A stretch of DNA of 64,000 nt from contig JAUXOL010000011.1 of NCBI GenBank assembly GCA_030682375.1, positions 62,001 through 126,000 of the forward strand, given 5' to 3'. A program made the translations under genes and the position numbers. Numbering within the stretch: the stretch's first letter is position 1; each line of letters begins with the position of its first letter. This document shows positions 7,523 through 21,190 of this stretch, piece after piece. The notes under the pieces are model-generated. The model did no database searches, was not told where the DNA came from, and saw only the letters and a program-made list of their open reading frames with translations. The stretch comes from Gallionella sp. (GTDB taxonomy: Bacteria > Pseudomonadota > Gammaproteobacteria > Burkholderiales > Gallionellaceae).

Positions 7523-8545
7523 ATGTCCCACCACAAACAACATTTCTTACTTTCAGCCGAAGCCCGCACCCTGTCTGTGCGCAAGGTGTTCGAAATGAGC
7601 GACGACGAGGCCTTCGCCGTGTTCCGTGAAGTGCGCTGGGGCAAGAGCGGGGAAGTGGTGTGCCCGGTGTGTGGTGTGATCGGCAAGCATTACTTCAAGG
7701 CCACTCGCAAGCAGTGGCAATGCAAGGACTGCAAGCACACGTTCTCCGTGACCAGTGGGACGATCTTCGCCTTCCACAAGTTGCCGCTGAAGGTATACCT
7801 CGGAGCCATCGCTATCTTCACCAATGCGGTGAAAGGTATTTCAGCCCTGCAACTGGGCCGCGACCTCGGCGTTCAATACAAGACCGCCTTCGTGCTGGCG
7901 CACAAGATTCGCGAGTCGCTGATGGAAAAGCGCGACGACGCGCCACTGTCCGGTGAAGTCCACATGGACGGCGCATACGTCAACGGCCATATCCGTCCGA
8001 AGAACAAGAAGGCCGACCGTATTGATCGCCGCCTGGCCGTCAACCAGAAGCCCGGCAAGCGCTGCGTATTCGTAATGCGTCAGAAGTGTCAGGAACTGGC
8101 CGCAGGAGCCGTTAAAACGCTTACCTTCGTCATCAAGGGCGAGAATCAAACCGACGTAAGCAACCTAGCGGAATCGTATGTGAAGAAAGGCTCGATCATC
8201 TGCGCAGACGAATCCAACGCCTACGATCCGCTGCATGCAAAATACGACACTCGCCGGGTGAATCACAGCGTCGAATATCGCGCCGACGATGGCACCACGA
8301 ACAACCTGGCTGAATCCTACTTCTCCCGCTTCCGCCGGATGCAGTACGGACAAGTCCACAAGTTCGGGAATCTGTACCTCGCCAACTATGCCAATGAAGC
8401 GGCCTACCGCGAGGACACACGCCGCTGGGCGAACGGCAAAATATTCACTGACATTATGACCAAGTGCGCCCGCACGCTGACTAATCGTGACTGGTGCGGT
8501 TACTGGCAGGGGAACAAGCGGCAGGAAGAGCGCCTTGCCGCTTAA
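7523..8545 (+). mobile_element. IS1595 (ISXO2-like) family transposase
   Basis: 340 aa, full length for the family. An N-terminal zinc ribbon (CPVCGVIG ... CKDCKHTF) is followed by the signature region FHKLPLKVYLGAIAIF. The DDE-type core shows HMDGAYVNG (first Asp), ICADESNAYD (second Asp) and NNLAESYFSRFRRMQYGQ (third acidic residue). GGAGG lies about 8 nt before the ATG. The frame is intact, so the enzyme could be active. I could not find a convincing pair of terminal inverted repeats or target duplications by eye, so the ends of the element are undefined; the two leftward genes to the right may be passengers. Confidence 0.85.
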
Positions 8546-8553
8546 CTGAATCG

Positions 8554-9000
8554 CTAAACAAGCTCCCAGATCATTGCGCCTCTGGGAGAGTCATCGACAC
8601 GACCAACCATCTTGATCGTGCCTTTTCTCTCCAGCCGTTGAGCGGCGCTCAACACCGGCTTCAAGAAAGAATCCCATTCCTTAACGCCGTTGACGGTCAT
8701 GTCCTTGAGGGCAACCATCGCTTCGCCGATCTGACGGGTTGAGAGTGGCTTTCCAGCCGTTCTCAACACATTCAATATCAGCCGGTTCGCCTCGCCATGT
8801 TCGAACCAGATATTTGAAAGCCGATGATTGGTCACTTTGATGGTGCGCAAATCTATATCGGGATCGAATAGTTTGATCGTGGTGGTCAAGTGGTCGAGAT
8901 CGGCGGCGATCTGCCGCATAACTTCCTGGTGATGCTGGAATTGGCTGCTCAGTTCGGAATACTTGGCGATCAAACCGGATACAACATGAGATTCAGACAT
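8554..9000 (-). CDS. uncharacterised 148-aa protein, paralogue of its upstream neighbour
   Basis: It aligns along its length with the neighbouring 142-aa protein: SGLIAKYSE near the N-terminus, a coiled-coil stretch with HHQ, LFDPDIDLRTIK, then GEANRLILNVLRTAGKPLSTRQIGEAM and a basic tail. The last part looks like a winged-helix DNA-binding fold. It ends 8 bp from the transposase stop, in convergent orientation. I recall similar proteins near IS1595-type transposases, which would make it a passenger or accessory gene, but this is from memory. Probable DNA-binding regulator; function unknown. Confidence 0.6.
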   Translation of the reverse strand: MSESHVVSGLIAKYSELSSQFQHHQEVMRQIAADLDHLTTTIKLFDPDIDLRTIKVTNHRLSNIWFEHGEANRLILNVLRTAGKPLSTRQIGEAMVALKDMTVNGVKEWDSFLKPVLSAAQRLERKGTIKMVGRVDDSPRGAMIWELV

Positions 9001-9012
9001 GATGTTTCCCCT

Positions 9013-9441
9013 CTAATCTGCGATCTTCCAGCGGATGCTCACACCATCCATGCCAACGCGCTGGACGATGCCCCTTCGCTCGGCGAAGCGCAGTGAGTTG
9101 TTCACGCTGTCGGTAACGGTCGATTGCTGTTCTTGCGGCACGTTCTTCTTGTGCATGATGATCTCGGTGATGAGCGTGGTACTCAGCACGTCATCTGCGC
9201 GGCGCAACGCCTCCAAGCAGAGGCGGTAGCATTCCCCCTTCTTGAAGATGCGGCTGTAGCGACGGTATTCCTTCGCCTTGATAGATCGGATACGATAGGC
9301 CGGGTCGAAGATGCGGATCGCGGCGTCGATCTGGTACAAGCATTGCCGAAGACGCTCGATTTCCTTCTGGTGATGCTCGATCATTCCGGCCATTTCTGAA
9401 CGTTTGCCGACTAGCCCTGATATGGCGTAGGTGTGTCCCAT
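9013..9441 (-). CDS. uncharacterised 142-aa protein, first of the paralogous pair
   Basis: Same layout as the following gene: SGLVGKRSEMA, a coiled coil with HHQKEIERLR, IFDPAYRIRSIK, then FKKGECYRLCLEALRRADDVLST and a C-terminal segment (FAERRGIVQRVG) resembling the wing of a winged helix. The start follows a GGAGAG. The stop is 12 nt before the next start, so the two are co-transcribed and probably arose by duplication. Their divergence suggests an old duplication, perhaps forming a heterodimer. No function is assigned. Confidence 0.6.
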   Translation of the reverse strand: MGHTYAISGLVGKRSEMAGMIEHHQKEIERLRQCLYQIDAAIRIFDPAYRIRSIKAKEYRRYSRIFKKGECYRLCLEALRRADDVLSTTLITEIIMHKKNVPQEQQSTVTDSVNNSLRFAERRGIVQRVGMDGVSIRWKIAD

Positions 9442-9550
9442 TTATCTCTCCATTCAACGATTCTTGAATAGGGAGATTCTACGAAGATGGGGCAGAATAT
9501 CCTTGTGCGGTTGCTACATAATTCCGGGCAAGACAAGAAAGGTAACTTGC

Positions 9551-9574
9551 TGCCGGGCAACCCCCGGCGGTTTT
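9551..9574 (+). terminator. hairpin with T-run, first half of a composite repeat
   Basis: Stem GCCGGG/CCCGGC (9552-9557 with 9563-9568), loop CAACC, then GG and TTTT. It has the form of an intrinsic terminator, but no plus-strand gene lies immediately upstream. The same hairpin design followed by the same 36-bp motif occurs at 44743-44832, so it belongs to a dispersed repeat. Confidence 0.55.
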
Positions 9575-9600
9575 CGTTGAGTACCGACTAAATCGTTATG

Positions 9601-9636
9601 CTTCGATACGGCCTTCGGCCTACTCAGCACGAACGG
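9601..9636 (+). repeat. dispersed intergenic repeat, copy 1
   Basis: Contains the palindrome GGCCTTCGGCC followed by CTACTCAGCACGAACGG. A near-identical copy is at 44795-44832, with only a few differences. REP-like elements of this sort are common in intergenic DNA of proteobacteria. Here it marks the junction between the accessory region and core genes. Confidence 0.75.
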
Positions 9637-9647
9637 ATACGCTCTGG

Positions 9648-9667
9648 ATTCCGGCCTGCGCCGGAAT
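9648..9667. repeat. 8-bp perfect hairpin repeat
   Basis: ATTCCGGC and GCCGGAAT around CTGC. It follows a CTGG and precedes GACGAACG, a combination resembling a widespread REP-like intergenic element. It lies just past the end of the rhodanese gene (minus strand), where it could protect or terminate that transcript, though no T-run is present. Confidence 0.6.
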
Positions 9668-9675
9668 GACGAACG

Positions 9676-10062
9676 TTAAGTCTGCCCCCACGGCAACCCG
9701 TCAAACCGCCACCCGTTATGCGAATTGCGATGATGGCTATCGTCCAGATCTCCCTCGAATCCGTGCGTCACGTTGTACACCTCGGTGAACCCGGCCTGCT
9801 CCAGCGCCTGACCGGCATCCATCGAACGGCGACCTGAACGGCAGATCAGCACCACCGGGCGGTTCTGGCTGGCAGCCTTTTTCACATGGGCGACAAAATG
9901 CGGGTTGATATCCCACTCCGGGCCGTCCACCCAGGGAATCAGCATGGAATCCTTGGGACTGCCGACGAACATGTGTTCCATCTCGCTGCGCACGTCGACG
10001 AAGATCGCCTCGGGGTTGGATTGCAAAAATTCGTAGGCCTGCTTGGGGGTGAGATGTTGCAT
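9676..10062 (-). CDS. single-domain rhodanese-like protein
   Basis: 128 aa, one rhodanese domain. The active-site loop is CRSGRRS (about residues 74-80), with the catalytic Cys and the R-S-G-R arrangement of sulfurtransferases; the N-terminal IFVDVRSEMEH is the family's conserved entry strand. No signal peptide or membrane segment, so cytoplasmic. Such proteins transfer sulfane sulfur or serve in thiol chemistry; the partner is unknown. It is divergent from ubiA and the first core-like gene after the accessory region. Confidence 0.85.
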   Translation of the reverse strand: MQHLTPKQAYEFLQSNPEAIFVDVRSEMEHMFVGSPKDSMLIPWVDGPEWDINPHFVAHVKKAASQNRPVVLICRSGRRSMDAGQALEQAGFTEVYNVTHGFEGDLDDSHHRNSHNGWRFDGLPWGQT

Positions 10063-10208
10063 GGCATTGCTCCTGAATTCATCGGTCGGCTCGATGATAG
10101 TGCCGGACGGCGCTACGCGTCCAGCATGACGTCTTGAAGTCCGTTCGATTGAAATTTGCGTTCGTAGCGCATATGCTCGCGCCCCGTACCGACGATACCC
10201 GCTGCCCG

Positions 10209-11072
10209 ATGATCCTCTCCGAACGCCTCTCCCTGTATATCCAGCTGACCCGGCTGCACCGCCCTATCGGCATTTTGCTGCTGCTGTGGCCCACGCTGTG
10301 GGGCTTGTGGATCGCCGGCGACGGACGGCCGTCGTGGCTGATCGTGGCGATCTTCGCGCTCGGCACGGTGCTGATGCGCTCCGCCGGGTGCGCGGTCAAC
10401 GACTATGCCGACCGCCATATCGACAAGCATGTGCAGCGCACCAAGGACAGGCCGCTGACCAGCGGCAAGGTCAGCGAACGCGAGACGCTGTGGCTGGCGG
10501 TCGTGCTGACGCTGCTCGCGTTCGCGCTGATCCTGCCGCTGAATCCGCTGACCTGGTTGCTGGCCTTCCCCGCTGCCTTCCTCGCGGCGAGCTACCCGTT
10601 CACCAAACGCTTCTTCGCGATCCCGCAAGCCTACCTCGGCATCGCGTTCGGCTTCGGCATCCCGATGGCCTTCGCCGCGCAGACCGGAGACGTGCCCGCG
10701 GTCGCCTGGGTGCTGCTGCTCGCGAACATCTTCTGGGCGGTCGCCTACGACACCGAATACGCGATGGTGGACAGGGACGACGACGTGCATCTCGGCATTC
10801 ATTCCTCGGCGCTGTTCTTCGGCAAACACGACGTCGCCGCGGTGATGGGCTGCTATGCGGTCACGCTGGCGCTGCTGGCCTGGGCGGGGCAGATGAGCGG
10901 GCTGGGTACGGCCTACCACGTCGGCCTGCTGGCCGCGGCGGGCATCGCGCTGTATCACTACACCCTCATCAAGGACAGGAGCCGCGAGCGTTGCTTCGCC
11001 GCGTTCCTGCACAACAACTGGTTCGGCGCGGCGGTGTTCGCCGGGCTGGTTGTCGATTACGCGCTGCGATAG
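10209..11072 (+). CDS. ubiA: 4-hydroxybenzoate octaprenyltransferase
   Basis: Prenylates 4-hydroxybenzoate in ubiquinone synthesis at the inner membrane. The first Asp-rich motif is NDYADRHID and the second includes [12 protein letters not shown], both binding the Mg-diphosphate of the prenyl donor. About eight hydrophobic segments are visible. The frame is open from 10134, but ATG 10209 gives [21 protein letters not shown], the usual start of the family, and 287 aa, the usual length. No clear ribosome site precedes any candidate, so the start is tentative. The gene ends in a bidirectional terminator shared with hemE. Confidence 0.93.
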   Translation: MILSERLSLYIQLTRLHRPIGILLLLWPTLWGLWIAGDGRPSWLIVAIFALGTVLMRSAGCAVNDYADRHIDKHVQRTKDRPLTSGKVSERETLWLAVVLTLLAFALILPLNPLTWLLAFPAAFLAASYPFTKRFFAIPQAYLGIAFGFGIPMAFAAQTGDVPAVAWVLLLANIFWAVAYDTEYAMVDRDDDVHLGIHSSALFFGKHDVAAVMGCYAVTLALLAWAGQMSGLGTAYHVGLLAAAGIALYHYTLIKDRSRERCFAAFLHNNWFGAAVFAGLVVDYALR

Positions 11073-11092
11073 CCGCAGGCTTTATGCGCTGC

Positions 11093-11129
11093 AATGAAAA
11101 AGGCCGCGGGATTCGCGGCCTTTTTCATT
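11093..11129. terminator. bidirectional terminator between ubiA and hemE
   Basis: AATGAAAAAGGCCGCG pairs with CGCGGCCTTTTTCATT. A-run on one side and T-run on the other give a terminator in both directions, suited to the convergent ubiA and hemE genes. Confidence 0.9.
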
Positions 11130-11146
11130 CGGTGAAGCGAGCTGGA

Positions 11147-12211
11147 TTAATGATATTTCCTGCTCAGCTCGTGCACCGCTGCAACCAGTGCCGCTGCATG
11201 ATCCGGGTTGGTGTGCTGCGAGATGCCGTGACCCAGGTTGAACACGTGGCCGCTGCCGTAGCCGTAGCTGCTCAGCACTTTTTCCACTTCGCTGTGGATC
11301 GCATCCGGCGAAGCGAACAGCACGGCCGGATCCAGGTTGCCCTGCAGCGCAACCTTGTGGCCGACCTTCTGGCGCGCGACGCCGATGTCCATCGTCCAGT
11401 CCAGCCCGACCGCATCGCAGCCGGTGTCGGCGATGCTCTCGATCCACAGGCCACCGCCCTTGGTGAACACGATGGACGGGATGCGCACGCCGTCTTTTTC
11501 CTTGATCAGGCCGTCGACGATGCGGCGGGTGTAGGCCAGCGAGAATTCGTGGAACGCCGCATGCGACAGCACGCCGCCCCAGGAGTCGAAGATCATCACG
11601 GCCTGCGCGCCTGCTTCGATCTGCGCGTTCAAGTAAGCGATCACGGCTTGCGTGGTCACTTCCAGGATGTGGTGCATCAGCTTGGGCTCGTTGTACATCA
11701 AGGTCTTCACCTTGGCGTAGTCGTCGCTGCCGCCGCCCTCGACCATGTAGCAGGACAGCGTAAACGGGCTGCCGGAGAAACCGATCAACGGCACGCGGCC
11801 GTCCAGCGCCTTGCGGATCTGGGTTACCGCGTCGGTGACGTAACGCAAATCGGTGCCGATGTCGGGCACGCGCAGCGCTTTGATGTCGGCTTCCGTCTTC
11901 AGCGGGCGCTCGAACTTCGGGCCTTCGCCTTCGGAGAAATACAGGCCCAGACCCATCGCATCCGGCACGGTGAGAATATCGGAGAACAGGATCGCGGCAT
12001 CGAGAGGAAAACGGTCCAGCGGCTGCAGCGTCACTTCGGTGGCAAAGTCCGGGCTCTTGCACAGGCCGAGGAAGCTGCCCGCCGTCTTGCGTGTCTCGCG
12101 GTATTCCGGCAGGTAACGGCCGGCCTGGCGCATCATCCACAGCGGGGTGTAGTCGGTCGGCTGGCGCAGCAGCGCGCGCAGGAAGGTGTCGTTCTTCAGC
12201 TTGAAATTCAT
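11147..12211 (-). CDS. hemE: uroporphyrinogen decarboxylase
   Basis: 354 aa, standard length. Converts uroporphyrinogen III to coproporphyrinogen III in the cytoplasm. The N-terminal signature [16 protein letters not shown] carries the arginines that bind substrate carboxylates, and [12 protein letters not shown] contains the catalytic aspartate. [14 protein letters not shown] near the C-terminus is also typical. It follows gltD in the same direction, but a 115-bp gap with a large inverted repeat separates them, so it may have its own promoter. Confidence 0.96.
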   Translation of the reverse strand: MNFKLKNDTFLRALLRQPTDYTPLWMMRQAGRYLPEYRETRKTAGSFLGLCKSPDFATEVTLQPLDRFPLDAAILFSDILTVPDAMGLGLYFSEGEGPKFERPLKTEADIKALRVPDIGTDLRYVTDAVTQIRKALDGRVPLIGFSGSPFTLSCYMVEGGGSDDYAKVKTLMYNEPKLMHHILEVTTQAVIAYLNAQIEAGAQAVMIFDSWGGVLSHAAFHEFSLAYTRRIVDGLIKEKDGVRIPSIVFTKGGGLWIESIADTGCDAVGLDWTMDIGVARQKVGHKVALQGNLDPAVLFASPDAIHSEVEKVLSSYGYGSGHVFNLGHGISQHTNPDHAAALVAAVHELSRKYH

Positions 12212-12243
12212 TATGTTCTCTATTTACCGTTCATTAACTAAGG

Positions 12244-12318
12244 AGCTGGTAGCTCGTAGCCTGTAGCGGGTAGCAAAAACAGGTTCTGCTACGCGCTACA
12301 AGCTACAAGCTACAAGCT
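12244..12318. repeat. large imperfect inverted repeat (32-nt arms)
   Basis: Arms 12244-12275 and 12287-12318 match as reverse complements at 28 of 32 positions, around an 11-nt spacer. Each arm is itself made of GTAGC-type units repeated every 6-8 nt. It fills the space between gltD and hemE and would form a long RNA hairpin in transcripts passing from gltD towards hemE. No T-run, so not a classical terminator. Probably a dispersed intergenic element. Confidence 0.85.
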
Positions 12319-12325
12319 GTCTCAC

Positions 12326-13779
12326 CTAGCGTGGCAGCACCGACGAGCCCATCAGGAACTCGTCGACGGAGCGTGCGCACTGGCGGCCTTCGCGGATCGC
12401 CCACACCACCAGCGACTGGCCGCGGCGCATGTCGCCCGCGGCGAATACCTTGTCCACGCTGGTGCGGTAGCTGTCGGTGTCGGCCTTGACGTTGCCGCGA
12501 CCATCCTTCTCCACGCCGAACGCATCCAGCACCGGTGCCAGCGGATTGGTGAAGCCCATCGCGAGGAACGCGAAGTCGGCCTTCAGTTCGAACTCGCTGC
12601 CCGCGATTTCGCTCATCTTGCCGTCCTTCCACTCGACGCGCACCGCCTTGATGGACTTGAGCACGCCCTTCTCGCCGACGAATTCCTTGGTGGCGATAGA
12701 CCAGTCGCGGGTGCAGCCTTCGTCGTGCGAGCTGGAGGTGCGCAGCTTCAGCGGCCAGTTCGGCCACACCAGCGACTTGTCTTCCTGCTCGGGCGGACGC
12801 GGCATCACTTCGATCTGGGTGATCGACGCCGCACCGTGACGGTTGGAGGTGCCTACGCAGTCGGAGCCGGTATCGCCGCCGCCAATGACGACGACATGCT
12901 TGCCCTTGACGTTGATCGGGTTCTTGCCGTCGCCCGCCACTTCCTTGTTCTGCGGGATCAGGAACTCCAGCGCAAAATGCACACCCTTCAAGTCGCGTCC
13001 CGGCATCGGCAGGTCGCGCGGCTGCTCGGAACCGCCCGCGAGGATCACCGCATCGAATTTCTTCGCGAGTTCCTCGGGCGAAACGGTCTTCTTCGCATCG
13101 TTAGCAACCCCGGCGCCTGGCGCTTGCTTGCCGACGTAGGTGTTGGTCTGGAACTTCACGCCTTCGGCTTCCAGCTGGGCCATACGCCAATCGATCAGAC
13201 CCTTGTCGAGCTTGAAGTCGGGGATGCCGTAGCGCAACAGGCCGCCTACGCGACTGTTCTTCTCGAACACGGTCACCGCATGACCGGCGCGAGCCAGCTG
13301 CTGCGCAGCCGCCAGGCCAGCAGGGCCGGAGCCGACCACGGCGACCTTCTTGCCGGTCTTCTTCGCTGCGGGCTGAGGCACGACCCAGCCGTTCTCGCCG
13401 GCCTTGTCGATGATGAAGTGCTCGATGGACTTGATGCCCACCGCATCGCCGTTCAGGTTTACCGTGCAGGCGGCCTCGCAGGGCGCGGGACAGATGCGGC
13501 CGGTGAACTCGGGGAAGTTGTTGGTGGAGTGCAACACATCCAGCGCCGCGCGCCAGTTGCCACGGTACACCAGGTCGTTCCAGTCCGGGATGATGTTGTT
13601 GACCGGGCAGCCGTTGTTGCAGAACGGGATGCCGCAGTCCATGCAACGCGCACCCTGCGTCTTCGCCTGCTCGTCGCTCAGATGCAGCACGAACTCCTTG
13701 TAGTTCTTCAAGCGTTTCGCGACCGGCAGATACTCCTCGCTCAGACGCTGAAACTCCATGAATCCGGTTGGCTTACCCA

Positions 13780-13780
<1 letters not shown>
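12326..13780 (-). CDS. gltD: glutamate synthase (NADPH) small subunit
   Basis: 484 aa. Supplies electrons from NADPH to the GltB subunit. The N-terminal region has cysteines for Fe-S clusters ([17 protein letters not shown] and [12 protein letters not shown]), followed by an FAD site ([21 protein letters not shown]) and an NADPH site ([16 protein letters not shown]). Its start overlaps the gltB stop by 1 nt (TAATG), so expression is coupled. The C-terminal FAD segment [18 protein letters not shown] is intact. Confidence 0.97.
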
Positions 13781-18438
<4,658 letters not shown>

Positions 18439-18472
18439 GGCATTCCTCGGTCAATTCATTAAAGCCAAAACA

Positions 18473-18497
18473 ATGGCGACACATGTCGCCATGTCAA
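18473..18497 (-). promoter_or_regulatory. candidate gltB promoter element with overlapping palindrome
   Basis: On the minus strand a perfect TTGACA (complement of 18492-18497) is followed immediately by ATGGCGACA-TG-TGTCGCCAT, a 9-bp inverted repeat at 18473-18492. The palindrome fills the place of a promoter spacer; a matching -10 is weak. It starts about 60 nt before the gltB start codon. A regulator binding site at the gltB promoter is the simplest reading; a leader hairpin is the alternative. Confidence 0.5.
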
Positions 18498-18942
18498 ATA
18501 CAAAAGCGAAAGGGCGGGAATCTTACCTTGTTCGGGGGTTGCGGGCAACCGCGCCGGACTGGCGAGGCCTGAAGGAGATGAGGGAGCCTTGAAAACCGTA
18601 GCGAGCGGCTTGAGTGCAAGGCGCACGGAGCTTTGCATGGCCAATCGACTAAGCTGGCAGAAAACGCCAGCCAAGTCGCTGGTCAGCGCAGAAACCGGAA
18701 TGTACTCAATGTTTGCCGCTACGCGGCCCCGGATTTAGCACCGGCATCACATGGTCTATGCCCATATGAGCCTCACTGAAACCTTCCGGTTTTCGACAAC
18801 GAAGTTGCGGTGAAGGCTCATGCGCAAAGCGCGTGATGCCGAAGCCAACACCGCGCAACGCAGCGTGCGGAAGGGTGGCTGCATACGCCGCCCCCCTTGC
18901 GGGTGAATCGAGTCGCGCAGTAGGTTTTCGAGGCCCCCAGGC
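18498..18942. other. non-coding stretch between dgt and gltB
   Basis: About 445 bp with no convincing gene on either strand. Short open frames here (up to 77 codons) lack ribosome sites and family-like sequence. It contains several GC-rich inverted motifs and C-runs (18890-18900) but no clear terminator for dgt, whose stop is at 18943. It could hold a decayed gene, an intergenic repeat cluster or a regulatory RNA; I cannot decide. Confidence 0.5.
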
Positions 18943-20064
18943 TTAAACTTCTTCGACCGCGAAGATGCGGCGGTGCTCGCGGATCGCATAGCGGTCGGTC
19001 ATGCCGGCAATGTAATCGGCGACGGAGCGGGCGCGCTCGACTTCGGCCGGGCGCTGGAATGCGGGCGGCAGCAGCCGGTTGTCGCCCATGAATACGCCGA
19101 ACAGATCGCCGATGATGCGTTGCGCCTTCGCGCTCATGCGCATCACGCGATAGTGGCGATACAGATTGGTGTGCAGGAAGCGCTTTAGCACGCGCTGCTC
19201 TTCGTTGAGCTCGTCGCTGAACGCGATCAGCACCGGCGCGCAATGCACATCTTCCAGCGTCGCCAGCTTCTGCGCCGCGATGTTCTGTTCACTCTGCCGG
19301 ATCAGGTCTGACACCAGCGTGTTGATCATGCGCCGCACCGTTTCGTGCACGATGCGGCGTTCCGGCAATACAGGATAAGCGGATCGAACTTCGTCGAGAT
19401 GGCGCGCGACCAGCGGCACATCGGCCAGTTGCTCCAGCGTGATCAGGCCAGAGCGCAGGCCATCGTCGACATCGTGATTGTTGTAAGCGATCTCGTCGGC
19501 GAGGTTGGCGATCTGCGCCTCCAGCGACGGCCGACGATCATTCAGGAAACGCGCCCCCAAGTCACCGAGCTTCGCGGCGTTGTCGCGCGAACAATGCTTG
19601 AGTATGCCTTCGCGCGTCTCGAAAGTCAGATTCAAGCCGTCGAACTCGGCGTAGCGTTCCTCCAGCAACTCGACCACGCGCAGCGATTGCAGATTGTGCT
19701 CGAACCCGCCCCAGGCCTGCATGCAGTTGTTCAGCGCATCCTGTCCGGCATGGCCGAACGGCGTGTGGCCAAGGTCATGCGCCAGCGAAATCGCCTCGGC
19801 GAGATCCTCGTTAAGACGCAGACGGCGTGCAATGGAACGGGCAATCTGCGCGACCTCGATGCTGTGGGTCAGTCGGGTGCGGAACAGGTCGCCCTCGTGA
19901 TTCACGAACACCTGAGTCTTGTATTCGAGACGACGGAACGCACCGGAATGGATAATGCGGTCGCGGTCGCGCTGGAACTCGCCTCGCCCTTGCGGCGTCG
20001 GCTCCACAATGTTGCGTCCGTGCGAATTGGATTCGCTTACTGCATAGGGGGCAAGCTCAACCAT
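18943..20064 (-). CDS. dgt: dGTPase-like HD-domain triphosphohydrolase
   Basis: 373 aa from ATG 20064. Belongs to the deoxyguanosinetriphosphate triphosphohydrolase-like family, which cleaves dNTPs to the nucleoside and triphosphate. HD-domain ligands appear as [10 protein letters not shown] and [10 protein letters not shown], with a later NHDVDDG. The N-terminal [27 protein letters not shown] is the family's signature. The longer frame to 20133 only overlaps aroB and lacks family sequence. The start overlaps the aroB stop by 8 nt, as in many betaproteobacteria. A role in limiting phage dNTP supply is known for some relatives but is not implied here. Confidence 0.9.
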   Translation of the reverse strand: MVELAPYAVSESNSHGRNIVEPTPQGRGEFQRDRDRIIHSGAFRRLEYKTQVFVNHEGDLFRTRLTHSIEVAQIARSIARRLRLNEDLAEAISLAHDLGHTPFGHAGQDALNNCMQAWGGFEHNLQSLRVVELLEERYAEFDGLNLTFETREGILKHCSRDNAAKLGDLGARFLNDRRPSLEAQIANLADEIAYNNHDVDDGLRSGLITLEQLADVPLVARHLDEVRSAYPVLPERRIVHETVRRMINTLVSDLIRQSEQNIAAQKLATLEDVHCAPVLIAFSDELNEEQRVLKRFLHTNLYRHYRVMRMSAKAQRIIGDLFGVFMGDNRLLPPAFQRPAEVERARSVADYIAGMTDRYAIREHRRIFAVEEV

Positions 20065-21142
20065 GCACACACGCTTCCAGCGTTTGTTGCAGCAACTCCG
20101 GCGGCGCGTCGCCATACACCACCGCGCGCCCAACTTCCTTCAGCAGCACGAAACGTATCTTGCCGCCCTCGACCTTTTTGTCGAGCCCCATAAATTCGAG
20201 ATACTTTCCGGTCCCGATATCCGGTGCGATCACCGGCAGATTGGCTCGCTCGAACAGCTGGCGAATCCGCGCGACATCCTGCGCGGATATCCAGCCCAAG
20301 CGATGCGACAGGTCGGCCGCCATGATCGTTCCGGCTGCCACGCCTTCGCCGTGGAGCCAGTTGCCGTAGCCCATGCCGGACTCGATGGCGTGACCAAAGG
20401 TGTGGCCCAGATTCAGCAACGCCCGCTCGCCGCTCTCGCGCTCATCGGCAGCGACGATCTCGGCCTTGTTCTGGCAGCTGCGCGCAATCGCATATTGCAG
20501 CGCAGCGGTATCGCGCGCCTGCAGCTTGTCGATGTTCTGCTCCAGCCATTCGAGGAAGGGCAGGTCGCGGATCAACCCATACTTGATGACCTCGGCCATA
20601 CCTGCCGCCAGTTCGTTGTCCGGCAGTGAATTCAGCGTATCGGTGTCGGCCAGCACCAGCTGCGGCTGGTAGAACGCGCCTATCATGTTCTTGCCGAGCG
20701 GATGGTTGATGCCGGTCTTGCCGCCGACCGAGGAATCCACCTGCGCCAGCAGCGTGGTCGGTATCTGGATGAACGGCACGCCGCGCAGATAGGTCGCCGC
20801 GGCATAACCAGTCATATCGCCGACGACACCGCCGCCCAGCGCGATCAGCGGCGTGCTGCGCTCGCAACGATTCTGCAGCAGCGCATCATAGATCAGGTTC
20901 AGTGTCTCTGCGGTCTTGTATTCCTCGCCGTCCGGCAGGATTACCGACACGCTGCTGACGCCGATGCTCGCCAGCGTTTGCTCGAGCTTTGCCAGATACA
21001 GCGGCGCGACCGTGGTGTTGGTCACGATCGCAGCCCGTTTGCGCGGCAGGTGCGCCTGCAACAGATCAGGCCGCCCCAGCAGCCCGCTGCCGATATGTAT
21101 CGGATAACTGCGCTCACCCAAGCCTACGGTCAATGTCTGCAT
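20057..21142 (-). CDS. aroB: 3-dehydroquinate synthase
   Basis: 361 aa. Second step of the shikimate pathway, NAD- and metal-dependent, cytoplasmic. Visible motifs: [29 protein letters not shown] (NAD site), [27 protein letters not shown], and the metal-binding stretch [11 protein letters not shown] with HGEGVAAG. It follows aroK at a 48-nt distance and overlaps dgt by 8 nt, so all three are one transcription unit. Confidence 0.97.
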   Translation of the reverse strand: MQTLTVGLGERSYPIHIGSGLLGRPDLLQAHLPRKRAAIVTNTTVAPLYLAKLEQTLASIGVSSVSVILPDGEEYKTAETLNLIYDALLQNRCERSTPLIALGGGVVGDMTGYAAATYLRGVPFIQIPTTLLAQVDSSVGGKTGINHPLGKNMIGAFYQPQLVLADTDTLNSLPDNELAAGMAEVIKYGLIRDLPFLEWLEQNIDKLQARDTAALQYAIARSCQNKAEIVAADERESGERALLNLGHTFGHAIESGMGYGNWLHGEGVAAGTIMAADLSHRLGWISAQDVARIRQLFERANLPVIAPDIGTGKYLEFMGLDKKVEGGKIRFVLLKEVGRAVVYGDAPPELLQQTLEACVHG

Positions 21143-21190
21143 ATTCTTTCGGTCAATTTTGTTATGGCTTTGTAGGGGCGCGGCGTGCCC

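Noticed and set aside
7442-9560. Inverted-repeat ends for the IS1595 element
   Set aside because: Short similarities such as AATTA near both flanks were compared, but no aligned pair of 15 or more bases with flanking duplications was found.
9540-9680. CRISPR array at the island edge
   Set aside because: The repeats here are different palindromes, not equally spaced copies of one repeat, and no cas gene is present.
10286-12241. Long plus-strand open frame (651 codons)
   Set aside because: It runs through ubiA in another frame and antisense to hemE; the sequence is Arg/Ala-rich and shows no family motif. It is a shadow of GC-rich genes.
18943-20064. dgt as part of a phage-defence system
   Set aside because: Its operon context (aroB, aroK) is the conserved housekeeping one, so there is no local evidence for defence.
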